NCBI GenBank assembly: GCA_030262895.1
Contig: JAJSZW010000006.1
Coordinates: forward strand, 1 to 51,410
Origin: Deltaproteobacteria bacterium
GTDB lineage: Bacteria; Desulfobacterota; Desulfobacteria; Desulfobacterales; ETH-SRB1
Direction: 5' to 3'
DNA: 51,410 bases
Position 1 is the stretch's first letter. Each line of letters opens with the position of its first letter. The notes under the pieces were generated by a model that worked only from the letters and a program-made list of their open reading frames with translations, made no database searches and had not been told where the DNA came from. Both the position numbers and the translations under genes were made by a program. Shown one piece after another: positions 1 to 9,890 of the stretch.

Positions 1-2
1 CT

Positions 3-2660
3 GCTGGTGACTTGAATGGAGACGGTTTTGCAGACCTTCTAATCGGAAATCAATGGGCTGACGACGATTATTTGAGGGAGGGGAAAGCATACATTTTCTA
101 CGGCTCGGCTTCGGGGCTTTCTAATTCAGCAGACGTGATAATTGATAATCCCAACCCGGAGTACAATGTAAGATTTGGTGAATCAGTAGATGGCATTGGA
201 GATTTTAATCATGATGGTTTCGACGATATAGTTGTTGGATGCCCATATGGCAGCTATGCTTCAATTTACTATGGTTCACCTGAAGGTGTTTCAAGCGAGC
301 CTTCCCTGATATTATCTGGAATAAATCAGCTCGGATGGTCTGTATCTCGTGTTGGAGACATAAAAGGAAATGGGCAAAATTTTATTATAGTGGGGGAAGA
401 ATTTGGCACTGCATACCTTTACGCATTGGCAGCGACGAATACAATCGATTCTGACAATGACGGCTTGTACGATTATCTCGAAAATGCAGGCTGCACAGAT
501 AGTTTTGATGCCGACACCGACGATGACGGTATCTCAGACGGCGCAGAGGATGCCAATAAAAATGGCGTCCTAGATCCAGGTGAAACCGATCCTTGCAGTA
601 TAGATACAGACGGTGACGGTATTCAGGACGGCACAGAACTCGGCATCACCGAGCCTGTCCCCGATCCTGATGAAGATGGACCTCTGCTTGGAACGGATAC
701 AAATGTATTCATTGCTGATGCAGATTCAGACACCACAACCGATCCACTTAATAAGGATAGTGATGATGACGGCGCATGGGATGGTACAGAAGATGCCAAC
801 CACAACGGCCGTGTGGATGCTGGAGAAACAGATCCTTCCAATCCATCATCATACCCAGCCCAAACTACATATTCAATTTTTGATCTAGGTAATATGGGGG
901 GGGAGGAGACTACTGCGTCGGCTGTTAATAACCATGGCGTTGTAGTTGGTAGTATAGATTATTATAGGGGTGCTTTCAAATGGGAAAACGGACAAACTAC
1001 TATTTTGCCTTTTCTGGCCGACATTCTTCTGGAAGCAGGCGCAAAATCGATAAATGATAAAAATGAAATAGTTGGTTTTTCTCCAATGGGGAATTGGTAT
1101 TATCCTGTAATGTGGGATAGTGCAAATAATATAAATGATTTAGGAAGTGTAGGAATTGCAACAGATATCAACGAGAATTCACAAGTTGTAATTGAAGTGT
1201 GGGGTTCTGAAGCATCTATTCTCTGGGAAGATGACAGCCTGAAGATTATAGTATCAGAATCACTTAACGGTATTATGCATAGCGGCCCAAACGCAATCAA
1301 TGAAAACGGGCAAGTCGTGGGGTGGGGCTATGTTTACGACGAAGAGGGTTACAAGTTTGCCTATCTTTGGGAGAATGACAACCTTTACGACTTAAATAAT
1401 CTGATTACTGACGGATACAGCGGCATATTGAATGAAGCAATAGATATTAATAACAATGGCCAGATTATTGGGAGTTCATGGCTATTTGAAGATGGTAATG
1501 TTCTTGATTTGGGATTTTCCGGAGCTGCTGCAATAAATGAAATCGGCCAAATTGTTGGCAGCAACTTTCTTTATGAGAACGGCCGGCTTTATAATCTTGA
1601 TGAATTAATCGAATCCGAAATCTCCTATACAAATTTAAAGGCTAACGATATTAATGAATTAGGGCAAATCGTGGGACAATTTGATGTCGATGGTAAAACC
1701 CATGCTTTTTTAATGAATCCAGTTCTCGACTTTGACTGTGACGGCCTGCCTGATACACTTGAAAATTCAACATGTACTGATCCTGTTGATGTCGACACTG
1801 ATGACGACGGTATCTCAGACGGTGCAGAGGATGTAAACAAGAATGGCGTCGTAGATCCCGGTGAAACCAATCCTTGCAGTATAGATACAGACGGTGACGG
1901 CATTCAGGATGGCACAGAGCTGGGCATCACTGCGTCCGTGCCGGATCCTGATGGAGATGGACCTCTGCTTGGAACGGATACAAATGTATTCATTGCTGAT
2001 GCAGATTCAGACACCACAACCGATCCACTTAATAAGGATAGTGATGATGACGGCGCATGGGATGGTACAGAAGATGCCAACCACAACGGCGCTACCAATG
2101 CCGGAGAATCAGATCCTTCCAATGCATCATCATACCCCGCCCAAACTACTATTCACCTGAAGAAAGGCTTTAACCTGATCGCTATTCCTTCAGATGTCAC
2201 GAACCAGCCTGATCTCAAGGATTGGCTGCCGGCTTTTGGAGGCAGCTCTAAAATAGAAAAGGTGATGGTATATGATGGACAGGCGGGCAAATTCATCACC
2301 CTGATCACTGGTGACGCCTCAAATCCGAGCTTTATGCTCCAGGGTGGTGAAGGCCTCTTTGTATATGCGAAGCAGGATAAAGAAATCACCTTTACTTCCA
2401 TGCTTTGCTCAACTCATGATCTAAGACAAGGCTTTAATCTCATCGGATTTGCGTGTCCTGCGGATGGCTATAGTGCTTACCAGCTTCTGAACGATCTCGG
2501 CAGTGAGAATGTCTCCAGCATCCAGAAATATTCTACAGATAAGGGAGCATTTGAGATAGCTTCATTCCGGCAGGACGGCATGCCTGTGGGTGTGGACTTT
2601 GTTATTGTTCCAGGTGAGGGATACTTTGTTTTAATGCACAGAGATGTGCTTCGATATTAG
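3..2660 (+). CDS. Secreted FG-GAP / TSP3 / HAF-repeat protein (5' partial)
   Basis: The reading frame is open to the left edge, so the true start and any signal peptide lie outside the window. The first ~140 residues are FG-GAP-like beta-propeller repeats (for example AGDLNGDGFADLLIG). Two blocks of thrombospondin type 3-like calcium repeats follow (about residues 145-285 and 565-715, with DTDGDGIQDGTELG-type motifs). Between them lies a HAF-repeat region (about 290-560) with recurring 'DINxxGQIVG' phrases. The C-terminal ~160 residues form a domain with 'KGFNLIAIP' and 'VPGEGYFV' motifs, which recurs as a fragment near 3534-3761. All modules are typical of surface or secreted proteins; no enzymatic motif is visible. 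The two TSP3 blocks share an exact 136-bp DNA repeat. A surface adhesion or calcium-dependent structural role is inference. Confidence 0.85.
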   Translation, partial: AGDLNGDGFADLLIGNQWADDDYLREGKAYIFYGSASGLSNSADVIIDNPNPEYNVRFGESVDGIGDFNHDGFDDIVVGCPYGSYASIYYGSPEGVSSEPSLILSGINQLGWSVSRVGDIKGNGQNFIIVGEEFGTAYLYALAATNTIDSDNDGLYDYLENAGCTDSFDADTDDDGISDGAEDANKNGVLDPGETDPCSIDTDGDGIQDGTELGITEPVPDPDEDGPLLGTDTNVFIADADSDTTTDPLNKDSDDDGAWDGTEDANHNGRVDAGETDPSNPSSYPAQTTYSIFDLGNMGGEETTASAVNNHGVVVGSIDYYRGAFKWENGQTTILPFLADILLEAGAKSINDKNEIVGFSPMGNWYYPVMWDSANNINDLGSVGIATDINENSQVVIEVWGSEASILWEDDSLKIIVSESLNGIMHSGPNAINENGQVVGWGYVYDEEGYKFAYLWENDNLYDLNNLITDGYSGILNEAIDINNNGQIIGSSWLFEDGNVLDLGFSGAAAINEIGQIVGSNFLYENGRLYNLDELIESEISYTNLKANDINELGQIVGQFDVDGKTHAFLMNPVLDFDCDGLPDTLENSTCTDPVDVDTDDDGISDGAEDVNKNGVVDPGETNPCSIDTDGDGIQDGTELGITASVPDPDGDGPLLGTDTNVFIADADSDTTTDPLNKDSDDDGAWDGTEDANHNGATNAGESDPSNASSYPAQTTIHLKKGFNLIAIPSDVTNQPDLKDWLPAFGGSSKIEKVMVYDGQAGKFITLITGDASNPSFMLQGGEGLFVYAKQDKEITFTSMLCSTHDLRQGFNLIGFACPADGYSAYQLLNDLGSENVSSIQKYSTDKGAFEIASFRQDGMPVGVDFVIVPGEGYFVLMHRDVLRY
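674..809 (+). repeat. 136-bp exact intragenic direct repeat (copy 1; copy 2 at 1955-2090)
   Basis: Positions 674-809 and 1955-2090 are identical base for base over 136 bp, offset 1281 bp, and both encode part of a TSP3 block. Identity at synonymous positions points to recent duplication or gene conversion. Recombination between copies would excise the HAF domain in frame, because 1281 is divisible by three. Confidence 0.95.
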
Positions 2661-2689
2661 ATTTTATCTTTTTGAACAAGATTAGATTC

Positions 2690-2716
2690 ACCGCAGAGAC
2701 GCGGAGAGCGCAGAGA
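2690..2716. repeat. Dispersed 'CACCGCAGAG' intergenic repeat
   Basis: The stretch starting CACCGCAGAGACGCGG sits between two genes. A related copy lies in inverted orientation at 22477-22504, also intergenic. This type of repeat is scattered between genes in many environmental bacteria. Nothing else is visible in the 131-bp spacer. Confidence 0.6.
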
Positions 2717-2791
2717 TTGTTTTTTTGTTTCTCTCTGCGACCTCATCATCTTGAGCGAAGCAGGCGGTGATAAAGTAGGTGTGAGTTTACC

Positions 2792-3562
2792 ATGAGCAAG
2801 ATTCGTGCTTTTATCTATCTGGGGATGCTCCTTTTGTCAGCTTCCGGCGCAGAAGCTTTCGCTGATACCAAACAGCGCATTGGCCCTCTGCCGGCGCCTT
2901 TGTTTGTCAAGCCCTTTTCTTCGTGGCCGGAAGGCCCGGCGACTCAGTTGGAAATAACTCCAAGCTTCGAGGACCAGGCCATGGAACTTGTGAACCAGGC
3001 ACGCTGGGATAATGGCAGGCTTCCGCCACTCAAGCGCAACGACTTGCTCGACAATGCCGCTGAAACCCACAGTTCAAACATGGCGAGCCGTAATTTTTTC
3101 GCACACTGCGACTTGGACAGCGGCGCTGAGGCTTGGGAACGGATGTCGAGCGCCGGCTATAACTGGAACTATGCCGCAGAGAACATTGCCTGCGGCTATT
3201 CCACGCCGGAGGCGGTAATATACGCTTTGATGCATAGCACGGGTCACCGTGCAAACATCCTTTCCAGTGCGGCCTGTGAGTTAGGTATCGGCTATGTTTA
3301 TGACGCCGGTGACAGCGCAACCGTTCGACTTGACAGTGACAGCGACTGCAACGCTGACACCTTTGGCAAGGGTCCCTTTTTTTATTATTGGACGCAAAAT
3401 TTCGGCCGCCGCAATGACGTCTTTCCGGTCGTTATAAATCGGGAGGCCAGTCAAACCCATAGCCGTAATGTCCAGCTCTATTTATACGGCAAGAATTGGG
3501 CGGTGGATATGCGTTTAAGGAACGGAAACGGTCCTTGTCGGCCACCCCACGGCGCCGGATGA
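2792..3562 (+). pseudogene. CAP (SCP/PR-1) domain secreted protein, 3' truncated
   Basis: An N-terminal signal peptide (residues 1-25, cleavage near AEAFA) is followed by a CAP domain of about 130 residues. CAP landmarks are visible: 'LVNQARWDNGRLPPL', 'AETHSSNMASRNFFAH', 'NYAAENIACGY', 'MHSTGHRANIL' and 'YYWTQNFGRR'. After the domain the sequence continues into a typical downstream segment ('VVINREASQTHSRNV', then 'MRLRNGNG'), and then the frame breaks off in an unrelated proline-rich tail. The next coding sequence (3534-3761) is the end of a different C-terminal domain in another frame. The gene therefore looks truncated and joined out of frame to the 3' end of another secreted-protein gene, or carries an assembly error. 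The CAP domain itself is intact. Confidence 0.75.
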
Positions 3563-3761
3563 TCTGACCGCCTTTAAATTGTTAGAGGAACTCGGCGATG
3601 ATGTGGTGACCTCGATCCAGCGCTTCAATACCACCACAGACGCATTCGAGACAGCCGCCTTCGGCCCGGAAGGGCAACTTGTGGGGGTGGACTTCTTGAT
3701 TGTTCCTGGTGAAGGCTACTTCATCTTTATGAAGCAGGAGGTTTTGAACTTTAAATTTTAG
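3534..3761 (+). pseudogene. Out-of-frame remnant of the 'VPGEGYF' C-terminal domain
   Basis: In the frame starting at 3534 the translation begins LVGHPTAPDDLTAFKLLEEL and ends 'VPGEGYFIFMKQEVLNF'. It aligns along its whole length with the last ~75 residues of the first protein in the window ('LIGFACPADGYSAYQLLNDL' to 'VPGEGYFVLMHRDVLRY'). It has no signal peptide or start of its own and overlaps the end of the CAP reading frame, so I read it as the tail of a disrupted gene. Confidence 0.75.
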
Positions 3762-3780
3762 CAATTCCAAGGGGGGAAAT

Positions 3781-4767
3781 ATGAAAGTAATAAAAAAAGC
3801 AGGAACCGTCCGTTCAGTTATTTTTCTTTTCGCTGTCCTGTTACCAGCCGTTGCCTATGGAAATATGCCGTATGTCACTGAGGTCATGGTTACAGATGTA
3901 ACTACGAAATCATTCTCTGTGATATGGGCATCAAGCGAAGCAAGTTATCCCGGTCTAAATGTGTATGACGACGCCGAGGGTACAGTACCAACTTCAGATG
4001 CAGTCATCACTTTGCAGCCGGTTGAAAGTGATAATAATGGCATTGGGATGGTGGCAGAAGACAAAGGGGTCTTGAAGGCAAGGGTCACCGGTCTTGAGCC
4101 GGACACCACTTACTATTTTCAGACTGTCACGACTTCAAAATCTACCCTTGATGATGTCACCCTCCATCCTGCAAACCCGTCATTTCCCGGTGTCACCACT
4201 GAAAGTTTAGTCATGCGAACAAAAATGTGCGGAGAAGCCGAAGTTCCTTTTACCAATGACCTGATAAACGCGGAATGTTACCTTCCGGAAAGCTCGACTC
4301 CTGCGGAAGGCACGCTACTGGTAGCGGAGGTTGAAGGGTGTCACTATCCTATATCTCGCTTTGTCGGGGACGGTGTACCTGTTCCAGAGGCATATATTGA
4401 TCTCAATAATCTGTTCAGTCTTCAGAGCTATACAACCAAACCTATTTATGGCGGGGAACGATTAACGTTGACCAGGTTTATGGGTATCGACGGCGTTGAG
4501 ACATCGGAGTATTATGTTCCAATAAATGAGCAGCTTGCCCAGATGAAATCCCCGTTACTCATTCCCCCATGCCAAGGCGACTTTGACGGAGATAGCGATG
4601 TAGACGGCTCTGACTTAGCTCTCTTTGCAGCCGACTTTGGCCGGACGGATTGCGATACCGGAGAGGAATGCGAAGGGGATTTTGACAAGGATTGTTACGT
4701 GGACGAGAGCGATCTTGCCGCATTTGCAGCAGAGTTCGGGCGTAGTGATTGCCCGATCCGTCCGTAA
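3781..4767 (+). CDS. Secreted fibronectin-III-like protein with C-terminal double dockerin
   Basis: Translation starts at an ATG just after a purine-rich ribosome site (AAGGGGGGAAAT). Residues 1-27 form a signal peptide ending VAYGN. Residues ~30-140 resemble a fibronectin type III / purple-acid-phosphatase N-terminal fold ('VTDVTTKSFSVIWASSE', 'VTGLEPDTTYYFQT'). A segment without a recognised family follows, and the last ~65 residues are a double dockerin-like module. Both loops are complete (DGDSDVDGSDLALFAADF and DKDCYVDESDLAAFAAEF), and each is bracketed by cysteines. No catalytic motif is visible. The role may be structural or binding; function is not known. Confidence 0.85.
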   Translation: MKVIKKAGTVRSVIFLFAVLLPAVAYGNMPYVTEVMVTDVTTKSFSVIWASSEASYPGLNVYDDAEGTVPTSDAVITLQPVESDNNGIGMVAEDKGVLKARVTGLEPDTTYYFQTVTTSKSTLDDVTLHPANPSFPGVTTESLVMRTKMCGEAEVPFTNDLINAECYLPESSTPAEGTLLVAEVEGCHYPISRFVGDGVPVPEAYIDLNNLFSLQSYTTKPIYGGERLTLTRFMGIDGVETSEYYVPINEQLAQMKSPLLIPPCQGDFDGDSDVDGSDLALFAADFGRTDCDTGEECEGDFDKDCYVDESDLAAFAAEFGRSDCPIRP

Positions 4768-4956
4768 TTGTGTTTCTGTATCCCTGGCAAGGGGGTAACG
4801 AGGTAGCCGATCAGGGAAGGTTTTTGTTTCTCATCCGATAGAACTTGCAGGATATACGATAAAGACAAAAGATGGGAGAAGAGATCATGCAACCATACAA
4901 ATAAAACTCTATAATTTCAATAAGTTGTTGAATTTCCGATAAGAAAGGAGGCAGAA

Positions 4957-5426
4957 ATGAAGAGGTTATTTATTTGTTTTTCATGTTTCATTTTGACAAG
5001 TCTCTTCCTGCTGGGGACTGGTTGCGTAATGGCACAGGACATTTACGTAGCCTGGGTGACAGCTACTCCTTCGAGGGGATTACCCTGTCCGCGATCATTC
5101 TGTCAGGCGACTTTGACAACGACGGTGATGCGGATGGTTTGGATTTGGCTGCCTTTGCATCCGCTTTTGGTTCCACATCCGGCGACTTGAACTATAATCC
5201 GGGTGCCGACTTCGATAATAATGGCTGCGTGGACGAGAGCGATCTCGCAGTGTTTGCAACAGACTTCAGCCGGACTGGTAGCGGGCCTGTTCTTTATTTC
5301 GCGGACGCGGCCGAAACGCCTACCTTTGGCATGATATCGTTGAAATATCAACAATATAGCTTGGTCCGGCCCCACGGCGACAGCCAGTTACCGAAAACCA
5401 TGTCTAAGTCTGGAGGTGTAAGATGA
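4957..5426 (+). pseudogene. Frameshifted secreted dockerin mini-gene
   Basis: A good ribosome site (AAGAAAGGAGG) precedes an ATG at 4957. It opens a clear signal peptide (MKRLFICFSCFILTSLFLLG, ending VMAQ). That frame decays soon after ~5045, while the adjacent frame carries a dockerin-like pair ('DFDNDGDADGLDLAAFASAF', 'DESDLAVFATDF') and stays open to 5426. A single-base frameshift between about 5035 and 5075 would join signal peptide and dockerin into a ~155-residue secreted protein. The stop overlaps the start of the next gene in an ATGA arrangement, which suggests it was once a coupled small gene. It is either a recent pseudogene, a programmed frameshift or a sequencing error; I cannot tell which. 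Confidence 0.7.
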
Positions 5427-8400
5427 AAAGACCTTTAACAAGTTCCATGCTAACCTTTTGTAGGCACCTCTTCATTCTAAACATGATCAGCTTTTTATTA
5501 ATTCCTCCAAATCTTTTATGTGCCCAAGCAAATCATTTTACCCAAAATTTAGAGGCTGCCATTGGGACAAACGGATTTTCCAAACGCATTGTTTTTGAGA
5601 AAACTATAGTCGTTCATGATCGTAGTACAAAAGCAGATAAAATAAATGGAGATAAAACCGGTACGCCGGATACGATTTATCCTTCTCCAGCTTCTTCGGT
5701 CACCCCACCTCCAATAGCACTACCAGAAGGTGTTGCTCAAACAGTGCAAGGTGAGCCGATGCATTCTTGTATTTCACACCTTTTCCCAAAAAATCATGCT
5801 GAAGTGGAAGCCATGGATGATCAGATCAATGAAGATAAACTTGGTAAGTCGGTTCCAATTTATCTTCATCCCCCTTTTTTGAGTGAATGTCCACAGATAG
5901 AGGCATCAGTCATTATAGATGAAGTTGACTCTGTTAGGAAAGCAAATGAATTCACAAAAAAAACTTCTGTTCATAAAGATCAGGAAATTATGAAGGTACT
6001 CGTACCCGAGAGTTATAGTTCGATTGGAAAAGATTACAGCGCAATAAACAGGAAAATCTCAGAAAATTCTATCAAAATGTATAATGAAAATCCGGCTGTC
6101 GTCATGTATGAGGGGTTCGAGGGCCTTTTTCCAGGCACTGGTTGGGAAATTTTAGGAGATCCAACATGGGATGATGATGATTATATGGCTTATACAGGAT
6201 ACTGGAGTGCCTGGTGTGCCAACGGGGGGAAATCAGGCATTGATCCTCAGTACTACTATTATCGGAACAATATGGATGCCTGGGCCATTTACGGACCTTT
6301 TGATCTGTCAGATGCAACATCAGGTTCTTTTTCCTTTCGCTATTGGGGTAAGACTGAATCGGATTACGATTTTTTCAGCTATCTTGTGTCCATAAACGGA
6401 GAGAATTTTTATGGATACACGCTTTCCGGGGATTCAGGTGGGTGGGTTGAAAAAAGTATTGATTTAACCGATGTTCCGGATATTGGTAATGTCATCGGAC
6501 AAAATCAGGTCTGGATTGCTTTCAATTTTGAAAGTGATTCCTCAGTTACCGACGAGGGAGCCTTTGTGGATGAAGTATATGTACACAAATTGGGAAGTTT
6601 AGATGCTCCCAATCTGACTCCCTACCGACCAAGTGATTGGGACGATAAGATAGTAGTATCCGGTGTAAATGGTACCCATAGTGAAAACACTGTATATGCC
6701 GGAGTGGTAGCCTACATTGATTATGCTTATACCAACAATGGCGCACAAGACATCATTGGACGTTTTAATTCAGAGCTTTACATTAACGAAACCCTGGTCC
6801 GACGATCTTACGTGGACGGATTACAAACAGGATATTATGCTTATACAGAGGACTTTGAATACACCTTTCCTGCTGCCGGAACCTATACCCTAAAATTGAT
6901 CTGTGACGTGGATGATGACGTAGCTGAATCAAATGAGGACGACAATCAGTATCAGCGAAACAAGGATATTTGGGTTCATCCCAATGAACCCAATCTGACT
7001 CCCTACCGACCAAGTGGTTGGGACAATAAGATAGTAGTATCCGATGTAAGCGGCACTCATAGTGAAGGGACGGTATATGCCGGAGATACGGCCCATATTG
7101 ATTACGCTTACATTAATAATGGTACGGCGGATATCAACACAAAGTTTTATTCAGAATTTTACGTCAATGAGAGTATGGTTCGCCTTGCTTACACAGACGG
7201 ATTGCAATCGGGATATTATGCTTATACGGAGGATTTTGAATACACGTTTCCCGCCGCTGGAACTTATACCCTGAACCTCGTCTGTGACGTGGAAAACGAC
7301 GTAGTTGAATCCAATGAGGATGACAACGAGCATAAACGGGTTAAGCAGATCCCTTCTCAGCAAGGAGAACCCACTATTCGCATTGCACCAACATCTGTTA
7401 AATTTACTGAGCATGAAACCGTTGTGAATAAGCCTATCAACAGTTCACGACTATCGAGTTTCGGATTATCCAAGGAAAATTGGGTACCAGTGGTTGAAAG
7501 TATGAAAGATTCCCCCCAGGCTCAACCGGATTTGGTAGTGTTTCAGTCAAATAATGATATTTTTCATGTGGGACTCAGCATACCGGGCATTTTTGTTGCC
7601 AACCAAACCGAGGATATGGAAACCTACAAAGTGCTTCGCCTTGGACGCTATAATGGAGAATTGCCCCCAGGACAGCCTAATTTGCCGGCTGTAAGAAAAT
7701 ACATCAATGTTCCCAAAGGCAAATCCGCTACCATTCAGATAAACGTTGGTGCTCCAGTGACTTTTTGCGACTATCTTGTGTATCCTACGCAGAAGCCGCA
7801 ACCGGATTTCGTTGGTGTTAAGGACAAAGCTTTTTATAAAGATAAAGTTACCTATAATAAAGACAAGTGGTTTCCTGACAAGATTGCAACCCTGGGACCC
7901 GTTGAAATAATCCGTGGTCGAACTATTCGCTTACTGAGCATTTGTCCTTTCCAGTATAATCCAGCCAGAAGAGTTCTTCGGGTTTTTCCAGAAGTCGATG
8001 TGCAGGTAAACTTCACTGGCCACGTCCTTCCTCTGGATTCTCGCCTTTCTTCTCCTGTTTTTGATCGTTTCATAAAAGGGTTCACACTCAATTCCAAGGC
8101 CCTTGATTCCTCCCAATGGCTCCAAACTGAGATGCTTGAAAACGGGGCTGCGTATCTGATCATCACTGCACCAAAATTTCTGAATCAGGCTACTGCATTG
8201 CGCGATTGGAAAAACACTAAAGGGATTTCCACAGTTGTTAAAACAACTGATGAAACCGGCAAAACGAGAGATGAGATCGAGAATTATATTCGAAATGCTT
8301 ATCAAACATGGTCCCCATCTCCAACCTATGTTTTACTACTCGGGGATGTAGAAACTATTCCCACCAGCTACATAACACATTCAATAGATAATGAAACAAA

Positions 8401-9778
8401 GATCATCGGCACGGATTTATATTATTCAACAGTAGATGGAACTGATTATGTCCCTGATGTGTTCCTGGGTCGAATATCTGTTGATACAGCTATCCAGGCT
8501 GAAACAGTTATTCAAAAGATTATCAATTATGAAAAAAACCCACCACAACTCCTTTCCTTTTATTCTAATGCGGCAGTCGCAGCCTATTTTCAAGACGGAA
8601 CCCCGTATGAGGGAATTCCTGATGGGGTGGAAGATCGAAGATTTATCAGGACTTCGGAGGAAATCAGGAATTTTCTGGTGGGTAAAGGGTATTACGTCCA
8701 AAGAATCTATCGTGCGGAGAGCACTTCAGATCCGACTACGTATAATAATGATCGATATGGAAAAGGTGAGCCTTTACCCATGGAGTTATTACGTTCCAGT
8801 GGCTTCCTGTGGAATGGCGCTGCTGAAGATATATCCTCGGCCATTAACAACGGTATATTTTTTATTATCCATCGTGACCATGGTATGGATCGAAACGGTG
8901 GCTACTCCCATACCGGTTGGGGAGATCCTGAATTTCTTGAATCTCATATCTCCCAGTTGACGAATGGGAATCTGTTACCTGTAGTGATGAGTTTTAATTG
9001 TCAGACAGGTTGGTTCGATGGAGAAACTGATCAACATCCTTCGAGAAATTATGAGAGCTTCTGCGAACTGCTTTTACGTAAAGAGGGCGGCGGAGCTGTT
9101 GGTGTTTTTGGCGCCAGCCGTAGCAGCTATAGTGGTTACAATGATTTCATGGCAGAAGGCTTGTTTGATTCAGTGTGGCCAGATTTTCTCAGTGAAATTC
9201 CTAACGACTCGGGAGCTAACTCTCAGATAGGTCCCATGTTGGTACATGGAAAATTAGCCATGGATCAGTTATGGGGGGACCCCTGGTCGCTCCGTAAAGT
9301 GGAATACGAATTATTTCATGTTTTCGGAGATCCCAGTCTTGAAATGTGGACAGCTAATCCCGGCGGAGGAAAAAGCTTTACAATTTACAATGATGGCGAC
9401 AATGATCTGGAAATTATGTCCACAACGACACGGGATAATGATCCCTGGTTGGATTACTCCCCCAAAGCCCCTTTTACGATACCACCGGGACAATTCAGAA
9501 CTGTTACTGTCTTTGTAGATTGGGACTTAACCTATCCTGGATCTGATGAAGAGCGCATCATAATCGAAACAAATGACTTTGATATGAATCCATACCCGGA
9601 TGGTGTTTTCATAACATGCACAAGCGGTGGAAATGATCTGGCTATTTTTGCGGCAGACTTTGGCAAAACAGATTGTAGTGGCAATTGCGAAGGTGATTTC
9701 GATGGCGATGACGATGTGGATGGCTCAGATTTGGCCCTTTTCGCAGCAGATTTCGGAAGTACTGATTGCTTTAACTGA
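5423..9778 (+). CDS. Secreted C25-family (gingipain-type) cysteine protease with CARDB domains and dockerin
   Basis: The start has GGAGGTG at proper spacing and a signal peptide (residues 1-36, ending LLCAQ). Residues ~228-395 look like a MAM / choice-of-anchor jelly roll. Two CARDB-like repeats follow (~396-515 and ~516-640, each starting 'LTPYRPS'). A C25 propeptide-like section comes next ('PNLPAVRKYINVPKG'), then the C25 catalytic domain (~860-1310). The likely catalytic pair is His1153 in 'HRDHG' and Cys1193 in 'SFNCQTG', with 'YVLLLGDVETIP' upstream as in gingipains. The C-terminus carries a dockerin-like module whose first calcium loop is missing its N-terminal half (it begins 'GGNDLAIFAADF'), while the second loop is complete. 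Family knowledge predicts an extracellular protease, autoprocessed from a zymogen. Its place in the array suggests maturation or turnover of the neighbouring secreted proteins; that is inference. Confidence 0.88.
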   Translation: MKRPLTSSMLTFCRHLFILNMISFLLIPPNLLCAQANHFTQNLEAAIGTNGFSKRIVFEKTIVVHDRSTKADKINGDKTGTPDTIYPSPASSVTPPPIALPEGVAQTVQGEPMHSCISHLFPKNHAEVEAMDDQINEDKLGKSVPIYLHPPFLSECPQIEASVIIDEVDSVRKANEFTKKTSVHKDQEIMKVLVPESYSSIGKDYSAINRKISENSIKMYNENPAVVMYEGFEGLFPGTGWEILGDPTWDDDDYMAYTGYWSAWCANGGKSGIDPQYYYYRNNMDAWAIYGPFDLSDATSGSFSFRYWGKTESDYDFFSYLVSINGENFYGYTLSGDSGGWVEKSIDLTDVPDIGNVIGQNQVWIAFNFESDSSVTDEGAFVDEVYVHKLGSLDAPNLTPYRPSDWDDKIVVSGVNGTHSENTVYAGVVAYIDYAYTNNGAQDIIGRFNSELYINETLVRRSYVDGLQTGYYAYTEDFEYTFPAAGTYTLKLICDVDDDVAESNEDDNQYQRNKDIWVHPNEPNLTPYRPSGWDNKIVVSDVSGTHSEGTVYAGDTAHIDYAYINNGTADINTKFYSEFYVNESMVRLAYTDGLQSGYYAYTEDFEYTFPAAGTYTLNLVCDVENDVVESNEDDNEHKRVKQIPSQQGEPTIRIAPTSVKFTEHETVVNKPINSSRLSSFGLSKENWVPVVESMKDSPQAQPDLVVFQSNNDIFHVGLSIPGIFVANQTEDMETYKVLRLGRYNGELPPGQPNLPAVRKYINVPKGKSATIQINVGAPVTFCDYLVYPTQKPQPDFVGVKDKAFYKDKVTYNKDKWFPDKIATLGPVEIIRGRTIRLLSICPFQYNPARRVLRVFPEVDVQVNFTGHVLPLDSRLSSPVFDRFIKGFTLNSKALDSSQWLQTEMLENGAAYLIITAPKFLNQATALRDWKNTKGISTVVKTTDETGKTRDEIENYIRNAYQTWSPSPTYVLLLGDVETIPTSYITHSIDNETKIIGTDLYYSTVDGTDYVPDVFLGRISVDTAIQAETVIQKIINYEKNPPQLLSFYSNAAVAAYFQDGTPYEGIPDGVEDRRFIRTSEEIRNFLVGKGYYVQRIYRAESTSDPTTYNNDRYGKGEPLPMELLRSSGFLWNGAAEDISSAINNGIFFIIHRDHGMDRNGGYSHTGWGDPEFLESHISQLTNGNLLPVVMSFNCQTGWFDGETDQHPSRNYESFCELLLRKEGGGAVGVFGASRSSYSGYNDFMAEGLFDSVWPDFLSEIPNDSGANSQIGPMLVHGKLAMDQLWGDPWSLRKVEYELFHVFGDPSLEMWTANPGGGKSFTIYNDGDNDLEIMSTTTRDNDPWLDYSPKAPFTIPPGQFRTVTVFVDWDLTYPGSDEERIIIETNDFDMNPYPDGVFITCTSGGNDLAIFAADFGKTDCSGNCEGDFDGDDDVDGSDLALFAADFGSTDCFN

Positions 9779-9890
9779 TTTCACAGATTGTCGGCCACTG
9801 ACGCTGCATTGTGTTCGAGCATACGGGTAGAGTGCTCTATCAAATTTTAACCATTAAAAAACAAAGGAGACTATTATAATAGCAAGAAAA

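Noticed and set aside
623..841. Serine-rich open frames on the minus strand opposite the TSP3 and dockerin coding regions
   Set aside because: They are shadows of the repetitive Asp/Gly codons on the plus strand, recur wherever that repeat occurs, and have no ribosome sites.
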